A DNA stretch of 64,000 bases, from assembly GCA_900316285.1 (NCBI GenBank), contig ONCG01000019.1:1-64000 (forward strand), read 5' to 3'. Positions within the stretch are counted from its first letter, which is position 1. Every line of letters begins with the position of its first letter. The position numbers and the translations under genes are program-made. The stretch is from an uncultured Prevotellaceae bacterium. GTDB taxonomy: Bacteria; Bacteroidota; Bacteroidia; Bacteroidales; Bacteroidaceae. Below, piece after piece: positions 32,761 to 40,724 of the stretch. Under the pieces are notes generated by a model. That model had not been told where the DNA came from, did no database searches, and worked only from the letters and a program-made list of their open reading frames with translations.

Positions 32761-34134
32761 ATGGAATTACCATTTGCTGAAGCGTGGAAGATCAAAATGG
32801 TCGAACCACTGCGTAAGAGCACACGCGAGGAGAGAGAACAGTGGCTCCGCGAAGCCCACTACAACGTATTCATGCTGAAGGCCGAGCAGGTCTACATAGA
32901 CTGCCTGACCGATTCGGGCACCGGCGCCATGAGCGACCGCCAGTGGTCGGCTATGATGCTTGGCGACGAGAGCTATGCCGGTGCCACGTCGTTTTATAAG
33001 TTCCAGGAGGTGGTGCAGCGCATCTTCGGATTCAAGTACGTCATCCCCACCCACCAGGGCCGTGCAGCTGAGAACGTGCTGTTCTCCTACTTGGTGAAGG
33101 AAGGCCATGTGGTGCCGGGCAATGCACACTTCGACACCACGAAGGGCCATATTGAATATCGCAAGGCTCGTGCCATCGACGTTACCATCGACGAGGCGAA
33201 GGACACGCAGCTGGAACTTCCGTTCAAGGGTAATGTGTCGCTGGAGAAGCTGGAGAAGGTGCTCCGCGAAAACGAGGGCAACGTGCCGTTCATGGTGCTT
33301 ACGGTGACGAACAACACCGTTGGCGGTCAGCCGGTGTCGATGCAGAACATCCGCGAGACCTGCGCTCTCTGCCACAAGTACGGTGTGCCTGTTGTCATGG
33401 ACTCCGCTCGCTTTGCCGAGAACTCCTATTTTATTAAGACGCGCGAGGAAGGCTATGCCGATAAAACCATCAAGGAGATTGCCCGCGAGATGTATTCGTA
33501 TGTCGACGCGATGACGATGTCGGCAAAGAAGGACGGCCTGGTGAATATGGGTGGCTTCATCGCCACGAACCGCGAGGACTGGTACGAGGGTGCAAAGCAG
33601 TTCTGCATTCCCTTCGAAGGCTTCCTTACCTATGGCGGCCTGAACGGTCGCGACCTGAATGCATTGGCCGTAGGCCTCGACGAGAACACCGAGTTCCAAA
33701 TGCTCGAGACGCGTATCCATCAGGTGCAGTATCTCGCCAAGAAGCTCGACGAATATGGTATTCCCTATCAGCGTCCTGTGGGCGGTCATGCGCTGTTCAT
33801 CGATGCCGACAAGGTGTTGTGCAACGTGCCGAAGGAGGAGTTCCCCGCTCAGACGCTCACCTGTGAGTTATACCTCGAGGCAGGCATCCGCGGTTGTGAG
33901 ATCGGCTACATCCTCGCTGACCGTGATCCCGTGACACGTGAGAACCGCTTCGGTGGTCTCGACCTGCTGCGTCTCTGCATCGCCCGCCGTGTGTATACGG
34001 ACAACCACATGAATGTCATTGCTGCAGCTCTGAAGAACGTCTACGACCGCCGCAACGAAATCACACGTGGCGTCGCCATTGAGTGGGAGGCTCCGCTGAT
34101 GCGACACTTCACGGTGCAGTTGAGGAGGCTGTAA
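32761..34134 (+). CDS. tnaA: Tryptophanase (tryptophan indole-lyase)
   Basis: 457 residues. A PLP enzyme cleaving tryptophan to indole, pyruvate and ammonia. The Schiff-base lysine lies in TMSAKKDG (about 257), with PTHQGRAAEN, VTNNTVGGQPVS and SARFAENSYFI as further family motifs. The related tyrosine phenol-lyase has an Arg in the stretch RSMERG; the matching stretch here is RGCEIGY, which favours tryptophanase. The gene is monocistronic, with a leader region upstream and a strong terminator downstream. Confidence 0.93.
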   Translation: MELPFAEAWKIKMVEPLRKSTREEREQWLREAHYNVFMLKAEQVYIDCLTDSGTGAMSDRQWSAMMLGDESYAGATSFYKFQEVVQRIFGFKYVIPTHQGRAAENVLFSYLVKEGHVVPGNAHFDTTKGHIEYRKARAIDVTIDEAKDTQLELPFKGNVSLEKLEKVLRENEGNVPFMVLTVTNNTVGGQPVSMQNIRETCALCHKYGVPVVMDSARFAENSYFIKTREEGYADKTIKEIAREMYSYVDAMTMSAKKDGLVNMGGFIATNREDWYEGAKQFCIPFEGFLTYGGLNGRDLNALAVGLDENTEFQMLETRIHQVQYLAKKLDEYGIPYQRPVGGHALFIDADKVLCNVPKEEFPAQTLTCELYLEAGIRGCEIGYILADRDPVTRENRFGGLDLLRLCIARRVYTDNHMNVIAAALKNVYDRRNEITRGVAIEWEAPLMRHFTVQLRRL

Positions 34135-34140
34135 AAGAGA

Positions 34141-34439
34141 CCTTCCCCAACAGACCCACCCCGACCCCTCCCGTAAGGGAGGGGAGTAGAATGCCCACCA
34201 GATTACTCTTCTGCAAATAAGAGAAATGCAGATTATTAAAAAAGTGAGACCTGCCTTGCTTCACGCAAGACAGGTCTCGTTGGTTTTTGTTATTACTTTC
34301 AGATTGCTTTTTAGTGCAGGTGATATCTCTTTATATAAATAAGAGCATTTTAACTCCCCTCCCCTCGGGAGGGGTTGGGGGTGGGTTTTAGCTGGGGGTT
34401 CTCCCCTCCCTAACGGGAGGGGTAGGGGAGGGTCTGTTC
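34141..34439. repeat. Split C-rich palindromic elements around a terminator
   Basis: Half elements at about 34153-34182 and 34354-34435 show the GACCCACC...GGGAGGGG design and bracket about 170 bp containing the terminator. No gene is seen. Confidence 0.65.
34246..34290. terminator. Intrinsic terminator between tnaA and the Na/Pi transporter gene
   Basis: Stem GAGACCTGCCTTGC with GCAAGACAGGTCTC (one mismatch), then GTTGGTTTTTG. A-rich DNA on the left side makes it plausible in both directions. Confidence 0.88.
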
Positions 34440-36173
34440 TTACCTCTGCCTGATTCCCATGCGAGCCTCAACAACGTTCACGACGTAGTCGGCCAGCTTC
34501 TCGCACTCGTTGATGATGTCCATATAGATGGTTCCCACGGCGTATGTGTACTCGTGGTTGTTCACATCGATGATGTTCTGCGACTTCAGCTGTGCACGGA
34601 AGTTGTTGATTTCGTTCTCGATGTTGAACGTGCGGTTGACATCGTACGACTCCTTGCGACCTGTCATCAGCTGGTTCATCTGCGTCAGCGCATTGTCGGT
34701 GAGCAACATCATCTGGTGCAGGTGGTCATACTGCTTGTCGGTAAAGTGGTCCTGCTTGCCCTGATACTTGCGAGAGATGGTGCGAGCGATGTTGTAGCAG
34801 GCGTCGCCAATAGACTCCAGCTCGGAAATCTCACGCAGCATGGCACGAATCTTTGCCTTCGTGTCGTCGCTGAGGTGGGCATCGCTCACCTGGTCGAGAT
34901 ATTTGGCAATCTCGATTTCCATGTTGTCGGAGATGCCTTCATATTTCTCAATGCGTGAGAACAGCTTGTTGAAGTCCTCGCCACCCTTCTCGCCTTTCTT
35001 CTTGCCGGTGTCGGAAGACGACTCGTTGAGCAGTTCCTGCACCATGCCGAACATACGCTGCATACGCTCTGAGAACGATTGAATCTCCTTCTGGGCTTCG
35101 AGCACCGAGAGTTCCGGGGTCTTCATGAAGCCAGCCGTAATGAAGTGCAGGCGGAAGTCTTCTTCCTCGTCGAGCTTCTTGGGCTTGATTACCCAGCAGA
35201 CAAACTTCTCAATCTGCGGGATAAACCAGATGAGGATGCTGGCATTGATGACGTTGAAGCACGAGTGGAAGGCGGCGAGCACGAAGTTCAGCTTCTCGTT
35301 GGAATTCATGTTTGCCATGTCCTTGCCCATGCTGGTGCCGACATAGTCGACGAGCCAAATCACGAAATCGATGAACCAGTGGAACACAAAGAGAATCCAG
35401 ATGACACCGAAGATGTTGAAGAACATGTGGGCCAAGGCGGCTCGGCGTGCTTGCGTGTTGGCAGAGAGGGCTGCCAGATTAGAGGTGACGGTGGTTCCGA
35501 TGTTCTCGCCCAGCACCAGCGCAATACCTTGATAAATAGGCATGGCACCCGTTGAGCAGAGTAGCATGGTGATAGCCATCACGGCGGCACTCGACTGTAC
35601 GCAGAATGTCATCACACCACCCAACAGCAGGAAGATAATCGTGGTGGAGAACGCGTTAGGATCGAACGATGCGAAGAATGCCGTTACAGCGGGATTGTGA
35701 CCCAGGTCCATATCGTTACCGGTGGCCTTGAGCGTGGTCAGACCCAGCAGCAAGAACGCCAGACCGAAGAGGAAGTCGCCCACGTAGCGGCGTTTCTTCA
35801 TGTAGATGAGGATAATACCGATGAAGAAGGCTGGATAGACCACGCTCGAGATGTCGAACGAAGCACCCAGGGCCATGATCCAAGCCGTCAGCGTGGTACC
35901 GATGTTGGCACCCATAATCACTGAGATGGCTTGAGCCAGCGTGAGCAGTCCTGCGTTGACGAACGAGACTGTCATCACTGTCGTGGCGGTTGAAGACTGT
36001 ACCGATGCCGTAACAACAGTACCTGTGAGCAGGCCGGTGAAACGGTTGGTAGTCATTGCTCCCAAGGCATGTCGCAGTTGCGGACCTGCCATTTTCTGCA
36101 AAGCCTCACTCATGGCCTTCATACCGAACATGAGCAATGCCAGCGATCCTAAAAGTTTGAGTACGATAAACAT
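34440..36173 (-). CDS. Na+/phosphate cotransporter family protein with PhoU-like domain
   Basis: 577 residues counted from MFIVLKLLGSLALLMFG. Two inverted Na/Pi-cotransporter repeats carry the QSS signatures TASVQSSTATTVM (about 54) and FCVQSSAAVMAI (about 210), each followed by a GANIGTT/GENIGTT motif. A C-terminal cytoplasmic PhoU-like helical domain (about 375-577) follows. It probably imports phosphate with sodium. The start at 36173 is preferred because the upstream 22 codons run through the promoter (TAACTTTG on the minus strand at 36195-36202). Confidence 0.92.
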   Translation of the reverse strand: MFIVLKLLGSLALLMFGMKAMSEALQKMAGPQLRHALGAMTTNRFTGLLTGTVVTASVQSSTATTVMTVSFVNAGLLTLAQAISVIMGANIGTTLTAWIMALGASFDISSVVYPAFFIGIILIYMKKRRYVGDFLFGLAFLLLGLTTLKATGNDMDLGHNPAVTAFFASFDPNAFSTTIIFLLLGGVMTFCVQSSAAVMAITMLLCSTGAMPIYQGIALVLGENIGTTVTSNLAALSANTQARRAALAHMFFNIFGVIWILFVFHWFIDFVIWLVDYVGTSMGKDMANMNSNEKLNFVLAAFHSCFNVINASILIWFIPQIEKFVCWVIKPKKLDEEEDFRLHFITAGFMKTPELSVLEAQKEIQSFSERMQRMFGMVQELLNESSSDTGKKKGEKGGEDFNKLFSRIEKYEGISDNMEIEIAKYLDQVSDAHLSDDTKAKIRAMLREISELESIGDACYNIARTISRKYQGKQDHFTDKQYDHLHQMMLLTDNALTQMNQLMTGRKESYDVNRTFNIENEINNFRAQLKSQNIIDVNNHEYTYAVGTIYMDIINECEKLADYVVNVVEARMGIRQR

Positions 36174-36194
36174 CCTGTGAAGAAGATTTGTGGG

Positions 36195-36202
36195 TGCAAA
36201 GT
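36195..36202 (-). promoter_or_regulatory. -7 element of the Na/Pi transporter gene
   Basis: TAACTTTG on the minus strand, 22 bp upstream of the chosen start. Confidence 0.55.
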
Positions 36203-36331
36203 TACTGAAATTTTTCCTTAAAAGCGTGAAAAAAGCCAATTTTTATTTCCCAATAGCTGAATTTTATTAAAAAAAAGCACTGCAGAGGTAGAAATCGTTC
36301 CATAAAGTGATGATATTCAGAGTTTTTTTCT

Positions 36332-36339
36332 TATATTTG
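36332..36339 (+). promoter_or_regulatory. -7 element of the nucleoside kinase gene
   Basis: TATATTTG, 50 bp upstream of the start. The -33 box is not clear. Confidence 0.5.
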
Positions 36340-36388
36340 CATCATCATCAAACAACGAAAGCTAAGAATCCTTTATCTTGACGGAAAC

Positions 36389-38050
36389 ATGGAAAAGCAA
36401 GTAAAATTCAATTGTGTAAACAACGGCCAGACCATTGAGGTGCCTATTGGTACGACGCTCGAAGAGGCCTATGCCAAGACGGGTCTGCATATGCAGTACG
36501 GCCCTGTGGCAGTAAAGGTGAATAACAAGGTGGAGGCGATGCACTACTGTCTCTATCGGCCGAAGCAGGTGGAATACCTTGATATGAAGACGCCGACGGG
36601 TTCGAGAACCTATACGCGTACTCTATTCTTTATACTCTGTAAGGCCGTCAGCGACCTGTTCCCCAAAGGATCGGTGGTGATTGACATCCCCGTCTCCAAC
36701 GGCTATTACTGTAATCTGAAGATCGGGCGGAAGGTAACACCTGAAGATGCTGTCGCGCTGCGTGCCCGCATGCAGAAGATCGTTGACGACGACATTCCTA
36801 TCATCCATCATGAGGAACTCACGGAGAATGCCATCAACGTGTTCCGTAAGCTGGGAGCTAACTCAAAAGTAAAGCTGCTGGAGACACTCGGACAGCTCTA
36901 TACGACATATTACGACCTGGATGGCTACGTGGACTATTTCTATGGTGCGCTGCTGCCACACACGGGACTGGTGACGTTGTTCGACCTCGTGCCATACTAT
37001 GACGGATTGCTGTTGCGCATTCCGTCGACCACGAATCCTGCTGTGCTTGGCGAACTGACGCGCCAGGACAAGATGTTCGAGATCTTCAAGGAGCACCATC
37101 GCTGGCAGAACATCCTTGGCATTGGCACGGTGGGCGCATTCAATAGTGCTGTGCAGAAGGGTATGGCAAGCGACATCGTGCATGTGTCGGAGGCTCTGCA
37201 GGAGAAGAAGATCGGTCGCATCGCCGATATGATTGCCGAGAGGCCGGGCGTACGCATGGTTCTCATCGCTGGTCCGTCGTCGAGTGGTAAGACCACCACG
37301 TGCAAACGGTTGTCGATACAGCTGGTGACCAACGGCCTGCGGCCTGTCCAGATCTCGCTCGACGACTACTTCGTGGACCGCGAGCGGACGCCGCGCGACG
37401 AGAAAGGTGAGTTTGACTACGAATGCCTGCACGCCCTCGATGTGGAACTCATCAATAAGCAATTCAAGGCTCTCTTCCGTGGTGATGAGGTGGAGCTGCC
37501 GCGCTATAACTTCCAGACGGGCCGGAGCGAGAAGAGTGGAAAGAAGCTGCGCCTGCGCCCTCGCGACATTCTCGTCGTGGAAGGCATCCACGCCCTGAAT
37601 CCTGAGCTGACGGCACAGATTCCCGAGGAGCAGAAGTTCCGTGTTTATGCCTCGGCGCTTACCACCATTCTGCTTGACACGCACAACTACATTCCCACCA
37701 CCGACAACCGCCTGTTGCGCCGCATCATTCGTGATGTGAAGTATCGTGGCTGCTCGGCTCGCGACACCATTCATCGCTGGCCGTCGGTGCGTGCGGGCGA
37801 GAACAAATGGATATTCCCCTATCAGGAGAACGCTGACGCGATGTTCAACACCGCCATGATTTACGAGTTGGCTGTCATCCGCACACAGGCCGAACCTGCT
37901 TTGGAGCAGGTGCACGAGAACTGCGAGGAATATGCTGAGGCCTACCGTCTTCGCAAGTTCCTGCGTTACTTCACGCCGCTGCCCTTCGATGCCCTGCCGC
38001 CAACATCGCTCTTGCGCGAGTTCCTGGGTGGTAGCTCGTTCAGCTATTAA
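36389..38050 (+). CDS. Nucleoside (uridine-type) kinase with N-terminal TGS/SAD-like region
   Basis: 553 residues. A TGS-like domain (1-65) and a tRNA-synthetase-like second domain precede a uridine-kinase domain with P-loop GPSSSGKTT (about 294-302) and SLDDYFVDRERTP. This architecture is standard for Bacteroidetes nucleoside kinases, which phosphorylate uridine or cytidine in pyrimidine salvage. upp lies 1.3 kb away and would serve the same pathway. Confidence 0.9.
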   Translation: MEKQVKFNCVNNGQTIEVPIGTTLEEAYAKTGLHMQYGPVAVKVNNKVEAMHYCLYRPKQVEYLDMKTPTGSRTYTRTLFFILCKAVSDLFPKGSVVIDIPVSNGYYCNLKIGRKVTPEDAVALRARMQKIVDDDIPIIHHEELTENAINVFRKLGANSKVKLLETLGQLYTTYYDLDGYVDYFYGALLPHTGLVTLFDLVPYYDGLLLRIPSTTNPAVLGELTRQDKMFEIFKEHHRWQNILGIGTVGAFNSAVQKGMASDIVHVSEALQEKKIGRIADMIAERPGVRMVLIAGPSSSGKTTTCKRLSIQLVTNGLRPVQISLDDYFVDRERTPRDEKGEFDYECLHALDVELINKQFKALFRGDEVELPRYNFQTGRSEKSGKKLRLRPRDILVVEGIHALNPELTAQIPEEQKFRVYASALTTILLDTHNYIPTTDNRLLRRIIRDVKYRGCSARDTIHRWPSVRAGENKWIFPYQENADAMFNTAMIYELAVIRTQAEPALEQVHENCEEYAEAYRLRKFLRYFTPLPFDALPPTSLLREFLGGSSFSY

Positions 38051-38062
38051 TTATAAGAAAAT

Positions 38063-38117
38063 CTAGGAAAACCTAGGACATCCTAGGACGCCCTAGGTAT
38101 TCCTAGGAAATCTTAGA
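38063..38117. repeat. 10-bp phased CTAGG repeat
   Basis: CTAGG begins at 38063, 38073, 38083, 38093 and 38103, and TTAGA follows at 38113. Four of the units form CCTAGG palindromes. It fills most of the gap between the kinase gene and GH18. Confidence 0.85.
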
Positions 38118-38137
38118 TAAAATAATAAAAACCAACA

Positions 38138-39148
38138 ATGAAAAAAAGAATCTTCCTCTGCCTGCTGCTGGCACTTACCGCCACCAGTGGCCTGCTGGCC
38201 AAGAAACAGCAAAAGCCGATTATCGTCGCCTATGTCGCCTCCTGGGGTTCGCAGCGCATGCCCGATCCTACGCTGATGACCCACTTGAACTATGCGTTCG
38301 GTAAGGTCACCGACACATTCGACGGCATGACCATTCAGAACACCGACTTCCTGCGCAAGGTGATGAAGCTGAAGGAGCAGAATCCCGAACTGAAAATCAT
38401 CCTTTCCATCGGTGGATGGACGGCAGGAAACTTCAGTGAGATGGCTGCCGACGCGCGTTGCCGAATGGGGTTTGCACAAGACTGCAAGAAGGCTGTCGAC
38501 GAGTATGGCCTCGATGGCATCGACATCGACTGGGAGTATCCCTCCAGCAACGAGGCTGGAATATCTGCTTCGCCCGACGACATCGATAACTTCACGTTGC
38601 TCATGCGCGACCTACGACAGGTGCTCGGCAAGAAGACGCTGCTCACCATCGCCACCATCGCCGATGCAAAGTTCATCGACTTCCCTGCTTGCATCAAGTA
38701 CTTGGACTTTGTGAACATCATGGCTTACGATGTGGCGAATCCGCCCAAGCATCACACCACGCTCTATCGTTCGCCGCTCTCAGGCCGAATCACCGTCGAG
38801 GAGGCTGTGCAAGCACACCTGAAAGCAGGTGTTCCCCGCCAGAAGCTCACACTTGGCATGCCCCTCTATGGTCGCGGTGCCGGTAGCAACAAGGTGCTCG
38901 GCAGCTTTGTGAAAACGGGTGAGACAGGAGGAAAATACAAGCGCATGTGGGACGATGTGGGCAAGGTGCCTTATCTCGCTGGCGATGATGGCAAGCTCCT
39001 GTTGGCTTACGACAGCCCCGTTTCCCTCGCCTATAAGTGCCAATACATCAAGGAGCAAGGCCTCCTTGGTGCGATGTATTGGGAGTGCACCGAGGATAAC
39101 GACCTGCTGGAAGGCATGCGGGCCATCTGGTTGTATTTGAATAAGTAG
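38138..39148 (+). CDS. Glycoside hydrolase family 18 protein (chitinase-like)
   Basis: 336 residues with a signal peptide (ends SGLLAKK). The GH18 signature DGIDIDWEYP (about 126-135) places the catalytic Glu at about 133, and KIILSIGGWT, MAYDVANPP and the closing MYWECTEDN also fit. It likely cleaves beta-1,4-linked GlcNAc polymers or N-glycan cores (endo-beta-N-acetylglucosaminidase type). The lack of a carbohydrate-binding module leaves the substrate open. Confidence 0.93.
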   Translation: MKKRIFLCLLLALTATSGLLAKKQQKPIIVAYVASWGSQRMPDPTLMTHLNYAFGKVTDTFDGMTIQNTDFLRKVMKLKEQNPELKIILSIGGWTAGNFSEMAADARCRMGFAQDCKKAVDEYGLDGIDIDWEYPSSNEAGISASPDDIDNFTLLMRDLRQVLGKKTLLTIATIADAKFIDFPACIKYLDFVNIMAYDVANPPKHHTTLYRSPLSGRITVEEAVQAHLKAGVPRQKLTLGMPLYGRGAGSNKVLGSFVKTGETGGKYKRMWDDVGKVPYLAGDDGKLLLAYDSPVSLAYKCQYIKEQGLLGAMYWECTEDNDLLEGMRAIWLYLNK

Positions 39149-39155
39149 AAAGAGA

Positions 39156-39260
39156 GACCCACCCCCCCTGCCCCTCCCGTAAGGGAGGGGAGTAATTACT
39201 CTTCGCAATCAGAAGGGCATTCTACTCCCCTCCCTTACGGGAGGGGCTGGGGGGTGGGTC
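39156..39260. repeat. 105-bp C-rich palindromic element, copy 2
   Basis: Near-identical to 30809-30912, including the central AATTACTCTTCGCAATCAGA. It lies directly after GH18 and before the convergent upp gene, and may serve as terminator for both. Confidence 0.85.
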
Positions 39261-39300
39261 TGCTGGGGGTGGGTTTGAGACAGGGGCTGAGTCTTCTTTA

Positions 39301-39960
39301 TTACAGTTTCTCCCCGAAGCACAAGTCGCCACAGTCGCCGAAGCCGGGGACAATGTACTTCTGGGCATTCATGCCTGGGTCGATGGCGGCGCACCAAAGC
39401 GTGACATCGGCATCGCCAACGGCCTCTCTCACTACCTCGATACCTTCTTCTGTGCCGATGACGCAGGCAATGTGAACGCTCTTAGGAGTGCCGGTCTTCA
39501 GGAATGCCTCGTAGGCTGCAGCCATAGAGCCACCCGTTGCCAGCATCGGATCGACGATGATGAGCGTCTTACCTTCTACCGAGGGTGAGGCTATGTATTC
39601 GGTATGCACACCCACCTGTGTATGTTCGCGGTTGGTATACATCCGGAAGGCAGAGATGAAGGCGTTGTCGGCATGGTCGAACACGCGGAGGAAACCCTGG
39701 TGGAACGGCAGTCCGGCACGAAGCACCGTAGCAACGACGATGTCGTCTTGTGGGAGCTGAATGTCGAGTTCGCCGAGTGGCGTGACGATGCGTTGTGGGG
39801 CGTATTCGAGGGTCTTCGAAATTTCGAAGGCCATGTACTCGCCGACGCGTTCAATGTTGTTACGGAAGAGCAGGCGGTTCTGCTGATAGCTGACATTGCG
39901 AAGCTCCGCCATGTAGCGGTTCATCACCGAGTTTTGTTCGTTCAGGTTAATGGTTTTCAT
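39301..39960 (-). CDS. upp: Uracil phosphoribosyltransferase
   Basis: 219 residues from MKTINLNEQNSVMNRYM. It converts uracil and PRPP to UMP. VLRAGLPFHQGF and the PRPP loop VDPMLATGGSM are diagnostic, and GFGDCGDLCFG near the end fits the family. The start at 39960 excludes 22 codons that only read through promoter DNA. The gene is driven from the repeat-borne promoter at 39997-40027. Confidence 0.95.
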   Translation of the reverse strand: MKTINLNEQNSVMNRYMAELRNVSYQQNRLLFRNNIERVGEYMAFEISKTLEYAPQRIVTPLGELDIQLPQDDIVVATVLRAGLPFHQGFLRVFDHADNAFISAFRMYTNREHTQVGVHTEYIASPSVEGKTLIIVDPMLATGGSMAAAYEAFLKTGTPKSVHIACVIGTEEGIEVVREAVGDADVTLWCAAIDPGMNAQKYIVPGFGDCGDLCFGEKL

Positions 39961-39996
39961 GCTGCTATAATGGTTTATGTTCTTGATTTCTGGTCG

Positions 39997-40027
39997 CAAA
40001 GGTACGAATAAGTGAGCGAAATGCAAA
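39997..40027 (-). promoter_or_regulatory. Promoter module of upp
   Basis: On the minus strand TTTG (40024-40027), a 19-bp spacer containing CGCTCACTTATTCG, and TACCTTTG (39997-40004). Same module as at 1924-1954 and 19381-19411. Confidence 0.75.
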
Positions 40028-40115
40028 AGATTTCATTCCTTTTTTTCGCTTCTATTCCTCTCACCGATGCTATAGAAGACGCCTTCAGCGCCCCCAAAGA
40101 CATGACTTGATGCTT

Positions 40116-40379
40116 GAAAAGCGATGCTCTGATAAGCATGGAGCAATGCTTTAACAGGTCTAAAGCTATGCTTTCATGAAGTAAAATAACTTATTTTATT
40201 CAGTAATATATCATATATTACAAACCAATATATCATATATTACCGACTAATATATCATATATTACTTAGCAATATATCATATATTACTTGATGAAAGCAT
40301 GACTCTGTGTTGATAAAAGGATACCTTTAGGCTTACCAAAGGATGCCTTCTTGATTACCAAAGGATGCCTTTAGGCTTG
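40116..40379. repeat. 22-bp phased palindrome array C (12 units)
   Basis: Twelve units of exactly 22 bp starting at 40116: three GCAATGC/GCTATGC types, one TAAAATAACTTATTTTA, four TAATATATCATATATTA types, one GCATGA type and three CCAAAGGATGCC types. This is the inverse of array B with the same order. The rest of the 40027-40724 gap holds GC-rich hairpin copies and a terminator. Confidence 0.85.
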
Positions 40380-40391
40380 CCAAAGGATGAG

Positions 40392-40564
40392 ATGTAGGGA
40401 CGCGGCGTGCCGCGTTTCTGGTGAATGAAAGGTAACCAAGTGACGTAGCACACTTCATTTGCCCGACTTTTTCCAGAAACGCGGCACGCCGCGTCCCTAC
40501 ATGTAAGTGGCTCACTTGGTTTGCCCGACTTGCTCCAGAAACGCGGCACGCCGCGTCCCTACAT
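40392..40564. repeat. GC-rich inverted repeat cluster (three arms)
   Basis: Arms at 40392-40421, 40473-40502 and 40535-40564. The last two are direct copies of each other and inverse to the first, with ACGCGGCACGCCGCGTCCCT as the core. Same family as 18809-18884. Confidence 0.85.
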
Positions 40565-40619
40565 GAAAATGGTGTTCCTTGAATATAAGAATCGAAAGAG
40601 AGATTGCATCATCAAAAAA

Positions 40620-40656
40620 AGAGACTGCGCGGGAATGGCGCAGTCTCTTTGGGTTT
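40620..40656. terminator. Intrinsic terminator downstream of the modular secreted protein
   Basis: Perfect 11-bp stem AGAGACTGCGC/GCGCAGTCTCT with T-runs on both strands. It ends the minus-strand transcript. Confidence 0.88.
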
Positions 40657-40724
40657 TTGCAAGGATTCCTTGCATCACGATGCATGTCGTGGATTCTTAC
40701 TTTACGATGTACTTCGTAGTTTTC

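Noticed and set aside
32761-34134. Tyrosine phenol-lyase instead of tryptophanase
   Set aside because: The position that is Arg in tyrosine phenol-lyases (RSMERG) is Ile here (RGCEIG), as in tryptophanases.
34141-34439. A small-RNA gene between tnaA and the Na/Pi gene
   Set aside because: A terminator hairpin is clear but I see no promoter ahead of it; the stretch is better explained as terminator plus repeat halves.
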